Source of the DNA: Rhizobium sullae
GTDB lineage: Bacteria; Pseudomonadota; Alphaproteobacteria; Rhizobiales; Rhizobiaceae
Reading direction: 5' to 3'
NCBI RefSeq assembly: GCF_900169785.1
Contig: NZ_FWER01000047.1
Span: 1,744-43,699, forward strand
DNA length: 41,956 bases
Shown: positions 7,839 through 16,218 of the stretch, piece after piece
How the letters are laid out: every line of letters begins with the position of its first letter
How positions within the stretch are numbered: position 1 is the stretch's first letter
The notes under the pieces: generated by a model
What the model was told of the DNA's origin: nothing
Seen by the model: only the letters and a program-made list of their open reading frames with translations
Database searches by the model: none
Program-made: the position numbers and the translations under genes

Positions 7839-8733
7839 CCGCCTCTTTCCCCGCCTCCATCACCTCGTCCATGTACCGCCAGCAGTCCGGCCGCGAGCCA
7901 TCCAGATCGTTGAAACCATAGATCTTCGCGAGCCCGCCGCTCGACAGCGATTGGCCGTTCCAGCGGGCGCGGTCCGGGTCGGCGGCAAGGGCTGCGACGG
8001 CGCGGCCGGTGAAGCGCGGGGTTTCGGAGATGACGAAATGCGGCTGCACCGTCGCCGCCTCCCGCCAGTTCTCCTCGCGCACCTGATAGGCATCCAGCAT
8101 CATTTCCGAGCGCATCCAGCCGGGCGTCAACGCAACGGCCATCGCGCCATGTGGCGCAAGGTCCTTGGCATGCGCCCAGGCCATGCGGATCACGCCGGTC
8201 TTCACCAGGTCGTAATAGGGGTTCAACCGGTAATGCGTGGCGTTGTATTCCGCGGTTCCGTCGGTCAGCTCCACCAGCAAGCCGCCCGGCCGCTCGATCA
8301 TCAGCGGCAGCGCGTAATGGGCGGTGATGAGATGGGTGTCGATCGCCAGCCGCAGCATGTGCAGCCCCTTCTCCAGCGAATGCTCCCAGACCGACTTGTT
8401 CCATTCCGTCAGCTTCTCTCCGCCCCAGATGTCGTTGACGAGAATGTCGAGCCGTCCTTCCTCGCGGCGGATGCGCGCTACCAGCGCCTCGACCTCGGCG
8501 GTCTCCAGATGATCGACGCGCACGGCAATGCCCCTGCCGCCGGCGGCCGTTACCATTTCCGCCGTTTCCTCGATCGTCTCGGGCCTGCCGTACTCCGATT
8601 GCCGCTCCCGGGTCGTGCGGCCGGTCACATAGACGGTCGCGCCCGCCGCGCCAATCTCCACGGCAATCCCGCGTCCGGCGCCGCGCGTGCCGCCGGCAAC
8701 GAGTGCCACCTTTCCCTTGAAGTCTGCTGCCAC
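7819..8733 (-). CDS. SDR-family NAD(P)-dependent oxidoreductase
   Basis: Short-chain dehydrogenase/reductase of 304 residues. The nucleotide-binding glycine motif is GGTRGAGRG near residue 14, with a following GRTT that suggests NADP preference. The NxxG-region equivalent is ILVNDIWGG. The catalytic tyrosine-lysine motif is YYDLVK. It is longer than minimal SDRs (about 250) and has a C-terminal extension ending RYMDEVMEAGKEADATGYR. Substrate is unknown. It is 42 bp from the stop of the next gene upstream (YkgJ family) on the same strand, so the two could share a transcript. Confidence 0.9.
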   Translation of the reverse strand: MAADFKGKVALVAGGTRGAGRGIAVEIGAAGATVYVTGRTTRERQSEYGRPETIEETAEMVTAAGGRGIAVRVDHLETAEVEALVARIRREEGRLDILVNDIWGGEKLTEWNKSVWEHSLEKGLHMLRLAIDTHLITAHYALPLMIERPGGLLVELTDGTAEYNATHYRLNPYYDLVKTGVIRMAWAHAKDLAPHGAMAVALTPGWMRSEMMLDAYQVREENWREAATVQPHFVISETPRFTGRAVAALAADPDRARWNGQSLSSGGLAKIYGFNDLDGSRPDCWRYMDEVMEAGKEADATGYR

Positions 8734-8775
8734 TGTCCCGTCCTCTACGCTAGAAAAGCTTCCGCGACGCCTGGA

Positions 8776-9252
8776 CTACCCCTTCGCCCGCTCGCCGCCG
8801 CCCACCGTCAGCGGCCAGTCGACGACATAGTCCTCCAGGTCGTCCGGATCGATCTCCGTCTCGCTGATCGTCCGCCCTCGGGCGGAGATGCCTGCCTGGT
8901 GCACGGTTTCCGGATCGCCAGAGACCAGCGGATGCCACCAATAGAGGTCGTGGCCCTCGTTCACCAGCCGGTAGCCGCAGGTCGGCGGTAGCCAGGCGAT
9001 TTCCTGCACGTTCTGTTTCGTCAACTGCACGCAGTCCGGCACGAAATCCCGCCGCTTCTCGTAGTTCGAACAGCGGCAGCTTTCGCCGTCGAGGAGCTTG
9101 CAAGCGACCGAGGTGAAATAGACGTCACCCGAGTCCCACTCCTCCAGCTTGTTGAGGCAACAGAGCCCGCAGCCGTCGCAGAGGCTTTCCCATTCCTCGC
9201 TGTTCATTTCATTCAGCGTTTTTCGCTTCCAGAAGGGTACTTCGTTCATCAT
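8776..9252 (-). CDS. YkgJ/YcgN-type cysteine-cluster protein (UPF0260)
   Basis: Cytoplasmic protein of 158 residues starting MMNEVPFWKRKTL; ATGs at 9252 and 9249 are equally possible. The cysteine cluster CDGCGLCCLNKLEEWDSG, a second group around CRCSNYEKRRDFVPDC, and WLPPTCGYRLVNEGHDLYWW define the UPF0260 (YcgN) branch of the YkgJ family. These proteins are thought to bind a metal or Fe-S cluster through the conserved cysteines; their role is not established. It is divergent from the penicillin-binding protein gene that starts at 9435. Confidence 0.9.
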   Translation of the reverse strand: MMNEVPFWKRKTLNEMNSEEWESLCDGCGLCCLNKLEEWDSGDVYFTSVACKLLDGESCRCSNYEKRRDFVPDCVQLTKQNVQEIAWLPPTCGYRLVNEGHDLYWWHPLVSGDPETVHQAGISARGRTISETEIDPDDLEDYVVDWPLTVGGGERAKG

Positions 9253-9434
9253 CCGTTTTCTTGCAACAGCGCCCGCAAATTCGCGTGAGACGCCTTCAAT
9301 TCTCTTGTTATCGGCCGCTAAATCAACCAATTATTCAGCATGCTTCGTTTATCGAAGAGCGCAATGCCGAAAGATGGCTGTGCTCTGACGCCTGGCTCGC
9401 CAGCCGTCAAGCGCGATCGGGCGGGAAGAAGAAC

Positions 9435-11573
9435 GTGCAGGATCCGGACAATCCAGAAAAGCGCCCGCGCAAGAGCCGGCACATCCTGCTGAAGATCGAT
9501 TCCTGGATCGATTCCAGCCTCTGGAATGCCGGCTTCCGTTCCGCCGAGATCTGGGAAGACGTCACCATCTTCTTCCGCCGCTTCCGCGTGCGCGGCTGGA
9601 AACGCATCGTCTTCGAACTTGGCGGCGAAGCATTGACGCTCGGGGCTGCCGGTTCGGTGCTGATGCTCCTCCTCGCCCAGCCTGCGCTAGAGGCTACCAA
9701 GGAAGATTGGCGCAATCGCGGCGATTTCGCCGTCACCTTCACCGACCGCTACGGCAATGTCATCGGCCACAGAGGCGTCATCCATCAGAATTCGCTGCCG
9801 ATCGACGAATTGCCGGATTCGCTGATCAAGGCGGTGCTCGCCACCGAGGACCGCCGCTTCTTCGACCATTTCGGCATCGATTTTATCGGCCTGTTCCGCG
9901 CGATGAGCGAGAATGCGCGGGCTGGCGAGGTCGTCCAGGGCGGCTCGACGCTGACGCAGCAGCTTGCCAAGAACCTGTTTCTGTCCAACGAGCGCTCGAT
10001 CGACCGCAAGATCACCGAAGCCTTCCTGGCGCTCTGGCTCGAAGCCAACCTGTCGAAGAAGGAGATCCTCTCGACCTATCTCGACCGCGCCTATATGGGC
10101 GGCGGCACTTTCGGCGCGGCGGCGGCGTCGCAGTTCTATTTCGGCAAGAACATCACCGACGTGAACCTCGCCGAGTCCGCCATGCTTGCCGGCCTCTTCA
10201 AAGCGCCGGCGAAATATGCGCCGCACGTCAACCTGCCGGCGGCGCGTGCCCGCGCCAACGAAGTACTCACCAATATCGTCCAGAGCGGATTGATGACCGA
10301 GGGCCAGGTGATTGCCGCCCGCCGCAGCCCGGCGACGGTCGTCGACCGCAACGAGCAGGAATCGCCCGACTTCTTCCTCGACTGGGCCTTCGAGGAGGTG
10401 CAACGCCTCGCCGCCCGCTTCCACCAGCATTCGCTGATCGTGCGCACGACGATCGACATGGGCATCCAGAAGGCTGCGGAAGACGCGGTCGAGACGTCGC
10501 TGCGCGAATATGGAGAGTCCTTTCATGCCAAGCAGGGCGCGATGGTGATGCTTGAAAACGGCGGCGCAGTGCGCGCCATGGTCGGCGGGCGGGACTACGG
10601 CGAAAGCCAGTTCAACCGCGCCACAAGGGCGCTGCGCCAGCCGGGCTCCTCCTTCAAGGTCTTTACCTATGCGGTGGCGATGGAGAGCGGCATGACCCCG
10701 CAGACCACCATCGTCGACGCGCCGATTTACTGGGGCAACTGGAGCCCGCACAACTATGCTAACCGCTATGCCGGCCGCGTGACGCTCGAAACGGCGATCG
10801 CGCAATCGATCAACACGATCCCGGTGCGGCTTGCCAAGGACAAGCTCGGCATCCAGCCGATCCGCGCCATGGCCAAGGCGATGGGCATCGAATCGCCGGT
10901 GCGCAACGACGTGACGATCCCCATCGGTACGTCGGAAGTCACCGTGCTCGACCAAGCGACGGCTTATGCGGTGTTTCCGGCAGGCGGCTACCAATCTCGC
11001 CGGCATGGCATCGCGCAGATCCTCGATTACGGCGGAGACGTGCTCTACGATTTCGACCGCGACGAACCTGCTCCGAAGCGTGTGCTGTCAGAAAAAGCCG
11101 ACACCTACATGAACCAGATGCTGACCCGCATCCCCTATTTTGGCACCGCCCGCAAGGCAGCGCTCGACAACGGCATCCTCACCGGCGGCAAGACCGGCAC
11201 GACGCAGGCCTATCGCGACGCCTGGTTCGTCGGCTTCACCGGCAACTACACCTGTGCCGTCTGGTTCGGCAACGACGACTACACCTCGACGAACAACATG
11301 ACCGGCGGTTCGCTTCCGGCCATGACCTTCAAACGCGCCATGGATTACGCCCACCAAGGCATCGTGCAGCGCGCCATTCCCGGCGTCGAAACCCCGGCAC
11401 CGCCGGCCAAGGACACAGCCAAGACCGCCGCCGCCAAACCCGAAGACAGCATCCCCCAGCTTATCCGCCCCCGCATGCTCTCGGTGGAATCGACCAGGAT
11501 GCTCAAGGACCTCGGCGAAAAACTGAAATCCGCCCCGCCGCTCGAAGCGCAGAAAGTGGCGAGCGCGGGGTAG
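9435..11573 (+). CDS. Class A penicillin-binding protein (PBP1A type)
   Basis: Bifunctional peptidoglycan glycosyltransferase/transpeptidase of 712 residues from a GTG start (VQDPDNPEKRPRKS) behind a GGGAAGAAG ribosome site. The frame stays open upstream but without protein-like sequence. There is a basic cytoplasmic tail, then one membrane anchor at about 64-84. The GT51 domain includes catalytic Glu138 in TEDRRFFDHFGID, GGSTLTQQLAKNLFLS and EAFLALWLE. The transpeptidase domain has SxxK at Ser405 (PGSSFK), SxN at 458-460 (SIN) and KTG at 586 (GGKTGTTQ). All catalytic motifs are intact. It polymerises and crosslinks murein in the periplasm. In this family polar-growing Rhizobiales depend strongly on PBP1A for elongation. 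Confidence 0.95.
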   Translation: MQDPDNPEKRPRKSRHILLKIDSWIDSSLWNAGFRSAEIWEDVTIFFRRFRVRGWKRIVFELGGEALTLGAAGSVLMLLLAQPALEATKEDWRNRGDFAVTFTDRYGNVIGHRGVIHQNSLPIDELPDSLIKAVLATEDRRFFDHFGIDFIGLFRAMSENARAGEVVQGGSTLTQQLAKNLFLSNERSIDRKITEAFLALWLEANLSKKEILSTYLDRAYMGGGTFGAAAASQFYFGKNITDVNLAESAMLAGLFKAPAKYAPHVNLPAARARANEVLTNIVQSGLMTEGQVIAARRSPATVVDRNEQESPDFFLDWAFEEVQRLAARFHQHSLIVRTTIDMGIQKAAEDAVETSLREYGESFHAKQGAMVMLENGGAVRAMVGGRDYGESQFNRATRALRQPGSSFKVFTYAVAMESGMTPQTTIVDAPIYWGNWSPHNYANRYAGRVTLETAIAQSINTIPVRLAKDKLGIQPIRAMAKAMGIESPVRNDVTIPIGTSEVTVLDQATAYAVFPAGGYQSRRHGIAQILDYGGDVLYDFDRDEPAPKRVLSEKADTYMNQMLTRIPYFGTARKAALDNGILTGGKTGTTQAYRDAWFVGFTGNYTCAVWFGNDDYTSTNNMTGGSLPAMTFKRAMDYAHQGIVQRAIPGVETPAPPAKDTAKTAAAKPEDSIPQLIRPRMLSVESTRMLKDLGEKLKSAPPLEAQKVASAG

Positions 11574-11607
11574 GTTTCACTGCAAGGCTGATGGTGGCGG
11601 CGTGTTT

Positions 11608-11790
11608 GCCCTCATTTTTGTACCTGTCACGGGAATGAGGGAAATTGGGGGAAGCGCAGCGAAAACAGCAACGTCCCTGCGGACGTAACGCTTCTGAAGA
11701 AGTAAGCGCTTGCCTGATACTCCTCATCCCTATGCTCGTCACAGGAATCCAACCGGCTTGGGTCCGCAAGCCGAGAAGACTCAAACAATC
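11608..11790. repeat. Intergenic palindromic repeat cluster (RIME-like)
   Basis: This part of the 393-bp gap after the PBP gene holds two related hairpin-forming units. The first (about 11608-11641) pairs CCCTCATT with AATGAGGG. The second (about 11716-11790) carries CCTCATCCCTATGCTCGTCA followed by CACAGGAATCCAA and a CCGGCTTG/CAAGCCG stem. The Rhizobium and Agrobacterium intergenic repeats I know of have this build. The open frames across it are composition artefacts. Confidence 0.5.
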
Positions 11791-11966
11791 GGCCTGCATC
11801 TTGCCCTGCAGCCCATGAAGATACCAGTGCACAGTCCAAAACCCCAGCAGGCGGCCTATCACTCCGATCCTCCAGCCCATATTCCGCCGCGCCCCTCACC
11901 CGCACCATTCCACCCTGCCGGAAACAATGCTAACCCTTTCACCTGATTTGTTTCCAAGGGCATGCA

Positions 11967-12554
11967 GTGTTTCGATTCCCGCTTTTTATCGCGATCACGC
12001 TGATTGTCGCTTTCGGCGGCGGGATCGTGGTTTCGCTTTACGCGCTGGACGCGACGCAAGGGTTCGGCGCGTTCAAGCTCGGGGCCTGGGAGGCCTTTCC
12101 CGAGCTGCAGACGGCCGATGCCGATCCTTACGCGAAATCCCACCGCGCCCGCGCCGGCAAGCTGCTTTATGGCAGCGCCGAGGGACTGACATTCACGGCA
12201 AGCGTCGACGACGGTGGCGACCGGCTGAACGCGGCCTGCAGCTACCGCATCAGCGGCCAGACACCGCCTGCCCGGCTGTGGACGCTGTTCACATCGGACA
12301 ACAGCGGCAATCCCGCCTCAGTGCGCCCCGGACTGCCTGCGGCGCTGAATTCCTGGACGGTGCTCCGCCAGGCCGACAGCAGCTTCACGATCGACATTTC
12401 CGCCAATGCAAAATCGGGCAACTGGCTGGCGCTACCCGCTGCCGGCACGTTCCGGCTGGTGCTGACGCTCTTCGACACGCCGACTGCCGGCAGTTCGGGC
12501 GTCATTGACCTTGCCATGCCGAAGCTTACGAAGATCGGATGCGGCAATGCTTAG
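11967..12554 (+). CDS. DUF1214 domain-containing membrane-anchored protein
   Basis: Protein of 195 residues starting at GTG 11967 (MFRFPLFIAITLIVAFGGGI) with CCAAGGG upstream. One N-terminal hydrophobic anchor or uncleaved signal precedes a periplasmic beta-rich DUF1214 domain. Recognisable segments are GAWEAFPELQTADADPYAKS, the strand LYGSAEGLTFTAS, LWTLFTSDNSGN and the C-terminal VLTLFDTP. It overlaps the following DUF1254 gene by 8 bases, and the two are a standing pair in rhizobia. The family's activity is unknown. Confidence 0.85.
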   Translation: MFRFPLFIAITLIVAFGGGIVVSLYALDATQGFGAFKLGAWEAFPELQTADADPYAKSHRARAGKLLYGSAEGLTFTASVDDGGDRLNAACSYRISGQTPPARLWTLFTSDNSGNPASVRPGLPAALNSWTVLRQADSSFTIDISANAKSGNWLALPAAGTFRLVLTLFDTPTAGSSGVIDLAMPKLTKIGCGNA

Positions 12555-13098
12555 GCTGATATTCGCGATCCTGGCCGGCCTCTTCGGCGCCGCACTGCTG
12601 CATCTCGTCATTATTCTCGCGCTGCCGCACTATACCGGCAGGGACGCGCAGACCCGGGTACTTGCTGAGGGTAGTCCGAACCGTTTCTATCTGCTGTCGG
12701 CGCAGAACGACGATGCGGGGCTTTCAAGCAGCGATCCTTTCGTGCGCACCGCCGTCTGCGCCTTCGATCTGGAAAACAATCCGGTGCGCTTCACGGCGAA
12801 AGGCAACGTGCCGTTCTGGTCGATTGCCGTCTATGACGGTGCGTCGAACGAAGTCTTCAGCATGAATGACAGGACGTCTGTGGGGGGAGCGCTGGATGTT
12901 CTTGTCGCAACGCCGATCCAGCTGACCGGTTTGCGTAAATCCCTGCCAGCGGAGCTGCAGCCGACCATTCTGGTCGAAATGCCCCATCCGCAAGGCTATG
13001 CGGTGCTCAGAACGCTTGCGCCGCAGGCAAGCTTCGACGAGGCAGCCAGAAGCTTCCTCGCGGGCGCTGGCTGTGAGGCCTATGCACCCGTCGACTGA
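12547..13098 (+). CDS. DUF1254 domain-containing membrane-anchored protein
   Basis: Partner of the preceding DUF1214 gene, 183 residues from the ATG at 12547 (MLRLIFAILAGLFGAALLHL). It has an N-terminal membrane anchor and a DUF1254-type periplasmic domain with NRFYLLSAQNDDAG, RTAVCAFDLENNPVRF, FWSIAVYDGASNEVFSMNDR and PQGYAVLRTLAP. The 8-base overlap argues for coupled translation and a complex or joint role at the cell envelope. Function is unknown. Confidence 0.85.
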   Translation: MLRLIFAILAGLFGAALLHLVIILALPHYTGRDAQTRVLAEGSPNRFYLLSAQNDDAGLSSSDPFVRTAVCAFDLENNPVRFTAKGNVPFWSIAVYDGASNEVFSMNDRTSVGGALDVLVATPIQLTGLRKSLPAELQPTILVEMPHPQGYAVLRTLAPQASFDEAARSFLAGAGCEAYAPVD

Positions 13099-13107
13099 GG
13101 CGTCGCC

Positions 13108-13287
13108 TCACTCGTTCTCGACGCGGTTCTCCACACGCGATGCGCGTTGCGCCGGGTGCTTCGGCATCTCAGGAAGGCGCTCGTAACGCACGCCCGTGAA
13201 CAGCAGGATCTGAGCCTTGACCGGCTTCTTCTCCCTGCGGCGTGGCGCCCGCGGCCGCCGGTCCGCCAATGCGACTACTATGGCCAT
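13108..13287 (-). CDS. Small conserved basic protein, 59 residues
   Basis: Starts MAIVVALADRRPRAPRRREK and continues KKPVKAQILLFTGVRYERLP, then a polar tail. The AQILLFTGVRYERL core resembles a short protein I have seen annotated as hypothetical in many rhizobial genomes. No signal peptide or membrane helix; the first half is strongly basic. It is convergent with the DUF1214/DUF1254 pair (9 bp from the DUF1254 stop). A four-codon upstream ATG (13299) is an alternative start. Function unknown. Confidence 0.65.
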   Translation of the reverse strand: MAIVVALADRRPRAPRRREKKPVKAQILLFTGVRYERLPEMPKHPAQRASRVENRVENE

Positions 13288-13802
13288 TCTCGTCTCCATG
13301 CACTGCCCGAGACGGATGAACGTGAGCGGATTTCACCCTGCCCGCCTGCGCGGGCCAGCGCGTCCTGCGGTGCGGAATATTCCAGACCGAGGGCATTCGC
13401 GCCTTTCTCACGGCACCTATTCGACCGTGAAGCGGAATCTTGACGACTGAAGCACTCAATCGCGCCGTTCCTATCCGAATTGAGACACACGATAGTTAAC
13501 AGTTTACTAATATTTCAGGCTCGCGGCGTCTGCACGACACCGCTTATTAAACGCCGTTACCGGCCGTTTGGTTTCAAGCCGCGTCAAACAAAAACAGAAT
13601 TATAATTTTCCATCGATTTCAATGACTTGAAAGAGTGCGTCACCCAAAATGCCGGAAGCGTCGCCTGTTGCATATTTACGTCACAAAAATATTAATTGTA
13701 GTCGTCCCATTTGGGCGTATCGTTATCTTGCCGGTCGAGTTTCAGGGCAACGGCCGGTTGGGAGGCCATGCATGCTCTTGCCGTAAGAACGGAGGGCAGA
13801 TG
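13288..13802. other. Intergenic stretch without recognised gene
   Basis: About 515 bp separate the small minus-strand gene and the small plus-strand gene. Its right part (13490-13760) is AT-richer than the flanks and contains runs such as AAAACAGAATTATAATTTTCC, suitable for divergent promoters. Open frames here lack protein-like composition. I see no repeat or terminator. Confidence 0.4.
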
Positions 13803-14009
13803 ATGTCTTTATTGTTGAACTCGTCATATTCCCCGGAAGACCTCGATGTGCTGAGATGCGCATTGGACGCGTGGTGCGCGGAAAAGCGGATCGACATCAA
13901 AAGTGCGGAAGCGCGATTTGCCGCCTCTGCCGCACTCGACCTTTACCAGGCAGGCCATACCGATAGCGAAAAGCTGCTGGCGGCCATGCGCTCGCACAAG
14001 GGTCTTTGA
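13803..14009 (+). CDS. Small conserved hypothetical protein, 68 residues
   Basis: Frame beginning MSLLLNSSYSPEDLDVLRCA, with GGAGG at 13791-13795, seven bases upstream of the ATG at 13803; the ATG at 13800 is closer than usual. The body reads AWCAEKRIDIKSAEARFAAS and ALDLYQAGHTDSEKLLAAMR, forming helical segments with an acidic/basic mix. The look is that of a regulatory-size cytoplasmic protein. No domain recognised. The upstream AT-rich stretch may be its promoter. Confidence 0.65.
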   Translation: MSLLLNSSYSPEDLDVLRCALDAWCAEKRIDIKSAEARFAASAALDLYQAGHTDSEKLLAAMRSHKGL

Positions 14010-14081
14010 ATTGCACCCAGGGGAACGTTCGCAAGCGCCTTGCCGCCGCAAGGTGCTTTTCGTTGCGCCGGCGACCCCTCC

Positions 14082-14104
14082 TGGTGCACGCTATGCGTGC
14101 ACCA
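14082..14104. repeat. Perfect hairpin, 10-bp stem and 3-base loop
   Basis: TGGTGCACGC and GCGTGCACCA are separated by TAT. The hairpin lies 72 bp after the stop of the small 68-residue gene. It is not followed by a T-run, so it may be a factor-dependent terminator, an mRNA-stabilising 3' hairpin or a protein-binding dyad. The rest of the 291-bp gap to the DUF2336 gene holds nothing else I recognise. Confidence 0.5.
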
Positions 14105-14300
14105 TCGTCTCGCATTTGACTAAAATCTTCAGCAACCGTTAACCCTGCCGGTGTAGGATTTGTTCATCTTCGTATGGGTTGATGTGCGTTCCGCCAGCGC
14201 ATGGAAGCCCCAAGTTCCGCGTTTCCAGGGTGTTCGTGTGCGTGACCGGTTTCGAGACCTAGAAGGCCCCTTGGCCATCCGGAAAAAGGATGTGGTATTG

Positions 14301-15251
14301 ATGGCGACCATCAGCAGCTTCGAAGGATTGGCGCATCCAACGCGATCCGAGCTGCGCCAGTTCGCCGAACTGTTCATGCCGCTTTTCCAGGCCTCCTCCG
14401 ACGAAGCGCGCCGCCAGGCGGTTGCAGCACTTTCCCAGTGCGAGAACATGCCGCCGGCGGTTGCCCTCTTCATCGGTAGCCAGCCGATCGCGATCGCCGC
14501 ACCGTTCCTGACGGCCTCGCAGGCGATCGACGACGATACGCTGATCATTATCGCGCGGTCGCAGGGCGCCGCACATGCCAGGGCGATCGTCAGCCGCGAC
14601 AGCCTTTCACCGAATGTCATCGACGCCCTCGTTGCGCTGCGTCAGAGTGCGCCTGCAGCCATTTCCGAAGAACCGGCCGAGCCGCTTACGCCGCCGCCGA
14701 CCGCTGCCTCGATGGAAGCCGCCGAATTCGCGGAACGCATCGCCAGCGAAGAGGCGATGCGCGAAAGGATCAAGGGTCTTGCAGGACATCTTGGACGCAA
14801 CGACGGCGACCGCCTCGGACTGCGCACGCTGTCCGGCATCCAGGAGGCGCTGCTCGTCCGCTTCGCCCGTGCACGGGAGGCTGGGTCCTTCGCGACGGCA
14901 CTTGCCGATGCGCTCTCCACCAGCCGCTGGCTTGCCGAGCGAATCATGCTCGATATCTCCGGCCAGCAGCTCGCAACGACACTGACCAGCCTCGGCATGG
15001 GCTTTCTCGATACCGTCTTCGTGCTGGAAAAACTGTACCCGCATCTTGCCGAGCCACAGCACAACGTGACCCGCGCCTGGATGGTACTGGATGCGCTCGA
15101 TCCGGAAGAATGCCATCAGCGGGTCGAAGCCTGGCGCCGCGCCGACAGCTATACCTACAAGCCGCAAGACCAGGCGCGGGCCGAGCAGCCTGCCGCTTCC
15201 GTGCGCCAGGTGCCGCCGGCGCGCGATATCCGGATGGTCGGCCGCCGGTAG
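14301..15251 (+). CDS. DUF2336 domain-containing protein
   Basis: Cytoplasmic protein of 316 residues starting MATISSFEGLAHPTRSELRQ. The N-terminal half is an alpha-helical HEAT-like repeat region (FAELFMPLFQASSDEARRQA, VALFIGSQPIAIAAPFL, LIIIARSQGAAHARAIVSR) that defines DUF2336 in alphaproteobacteria. A proline-rich linker follows (AEPLTPPPTA), then a second helical region and a polar tail. The frame is open to 14160, but the chosen ATG has AAAAAGGA ten bases upstream and begins the conserved part. The family has no assigned function. It stands alone, with repeats and a relic integrase downstream. Confidence 0.82.
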   Translation: MATISSFEGLAHPTRSELRQFAELFMPLFQASSDEARRQAVAALSQCENMPPAVALFIGSQPIAIAAPFLTASQAIDDDTLIIIARSQGAAHARAIVSRDSLSPNVIDALVALRQSAPAAISEEPAEPLTPPPTAASMEAAEFAERIASEEAMRERIKGLAGHLGRNDGDRLGLRTLSGIQEALLVRFARAREAGSFATALADALSTSRWLAERIMLDISGQQLATTLTSLGMGFLDTVFVLEKLYPHLAEPQHNVTRAWMVLDALDPEECHQRVEAWRRADSYTYKPQDQARAEQPAASVRQVPPARDIRMVGRR

Positions 15252-15467
15252 GAACTTTACGGGCTTAGGTAGATCCTCGCATGGGAATATCTGTGTCAAG
15301 TTAGTTAAAACATATCGTCATCCTCAAAGTATCGGTTCCAGGTTCCAATCCAGACTGTGTGACGCGGCTCGTTTTGCCGAGCCCTCATCTACCTCACATA
15401 CGCTCGCCGTTTATTTCGGCTGCACCAACATCCCGCTTCCGGCGCAGGGCTCAGGGCGACAAAACCA
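15252..15467. other. Intergenic region left of integrase relic
   Basis: A little over 200 bp with no credible gene. It may contain the broken end of the mobile element whose integrase fragment starts at 15620. I cannot define an inverted repeat or target duplication. Confidence 0.35.
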
Positions 15468-15620
15468 GGGTGGTGTGGCGGTGTGCGGAGATCGCTTCAG
15501 AAACCGGGCGAAATCCTTGATGGCTCGGATATGAGCCTGCTGGGCTTTGTCGCCGATCCCACGGATGCGCATGTCTTCGATTATCCGCTCGCGCAGCGAG
15601 GTGGTCCACTCCTCCGTCAT
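15468..15620 (-). pseudogene. Truncated site-specific integrase (N-terminal fragment)
   Basis: The ATG at 15620, with GGAGG seven bases upstream, opens MTEEWTTSLRERIIEDMRIR followed by GIGDKAQQAHIRAIKDFARF and LKRSPHTATP. This matches the SAM-like N-terminal DNA-binding domain of tyrosine recombinases that accompany IS91-type elements. After roughly 50 residues the similarity stops and the frame runs into unrelated sequence ending at 15411. The catalytic domain (R, HxxR, Y) is missing, so the gene is dead. The 150 bp upstream (to about 15770) probably belong to the same relic. Confidence 0.65.
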
Positions 15621-15828
15621 GGGAACCTCCTGTCTGATGATTGAGAAGACCCCAATCGTGAGCCAGGACTGCAAACCCACACATGCACGACGTTCAGATC
15701 ATTGCTGCCCCCTCACCACGGGCGCCAGTGCCGCGCGAGCGGCTTCGTGCTTGGGCCGACAGCTGCCCTAAGGTGACGGATTCCAGGCGGGGCTCACGTT
15801 GGTGGCACTGCTACCGAAGACCGGAGGT

Positions 15829-16185
15829 CTAAAGCGGGTTCTTCCGTTCGTCCGCCAGCGGAACGATCTCCGCGACGTCATCGGCTTCGAGTTCGACGAT
15901 CCAGAGGTCCGGGTCGAACTTTCGCTCGCGATCGAGCAGTTCGCGCACCTTTTCGGCCTCCGCCTTCTCGAGCCTGATTTCGAAAAGACGCATGCCGCTG
16001 TCCTCCTCGTCAAAGAAACTTTGCGGCGCAGGGGCGTAGAGCGTCTCGAGCCCGTCGCGGAAATGCTGGCGGATGAAGATGGCGCCCGCCGCCTCCGCCC
16101 CCTTCCTCTCGACAGCAGCGAAATCACCGCGCGCAAAAACGCGGCGCACGAGGGCGGAAACGAAGATGTCGGTGCGAAGTCTCAT
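15829..16185 (-). CDS. DUF1491 family protein
   Basis: Protein of 118 residues starting MRLRTDIFVSALVRRVFARG, the usual DUF1491 opening. It is followed by AAGAIFIRQHFRDGLETLYA and the acidic C-terminal part WIVELEADDVAEIVPLA. The small alpha/beta protein is common in Rhizobiales and has no known activity. The ATG at 16185 is chosen over 16203 because the family begins at MRLR. It is 33 bp downstream of the chemoreceptor gene on the same strand. Confidence 0.85.
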   Translation of the reverse strand: MRLRTDIFVSALVRRVFARGDFAAVERKGAEAAGAIFIRQHFRDGLETLYAPAPQSFFDEEDSGMRLFEIRLEKAEAEKVRELLDRERKFDPDLWIVELEADDVAEIVPLADERKNPL

Positions 16186-16218
16186 TGATCCCGTATAGGG
16201 CAAGCGGCGGCGGCAACG

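Noticed and set aside
9687..11006. 439-codon minus-strand frame
   Set aside because: Lies wholly antisense to the penicillin-binding protein gene and is Arg/His/Asp-rich, as shadow frames are.
15300..15410. tRNA-like stretch with a TTCCAATCC loop
   Set aside because: No matching acceptor, D or anticodon stems can be drawn around it.
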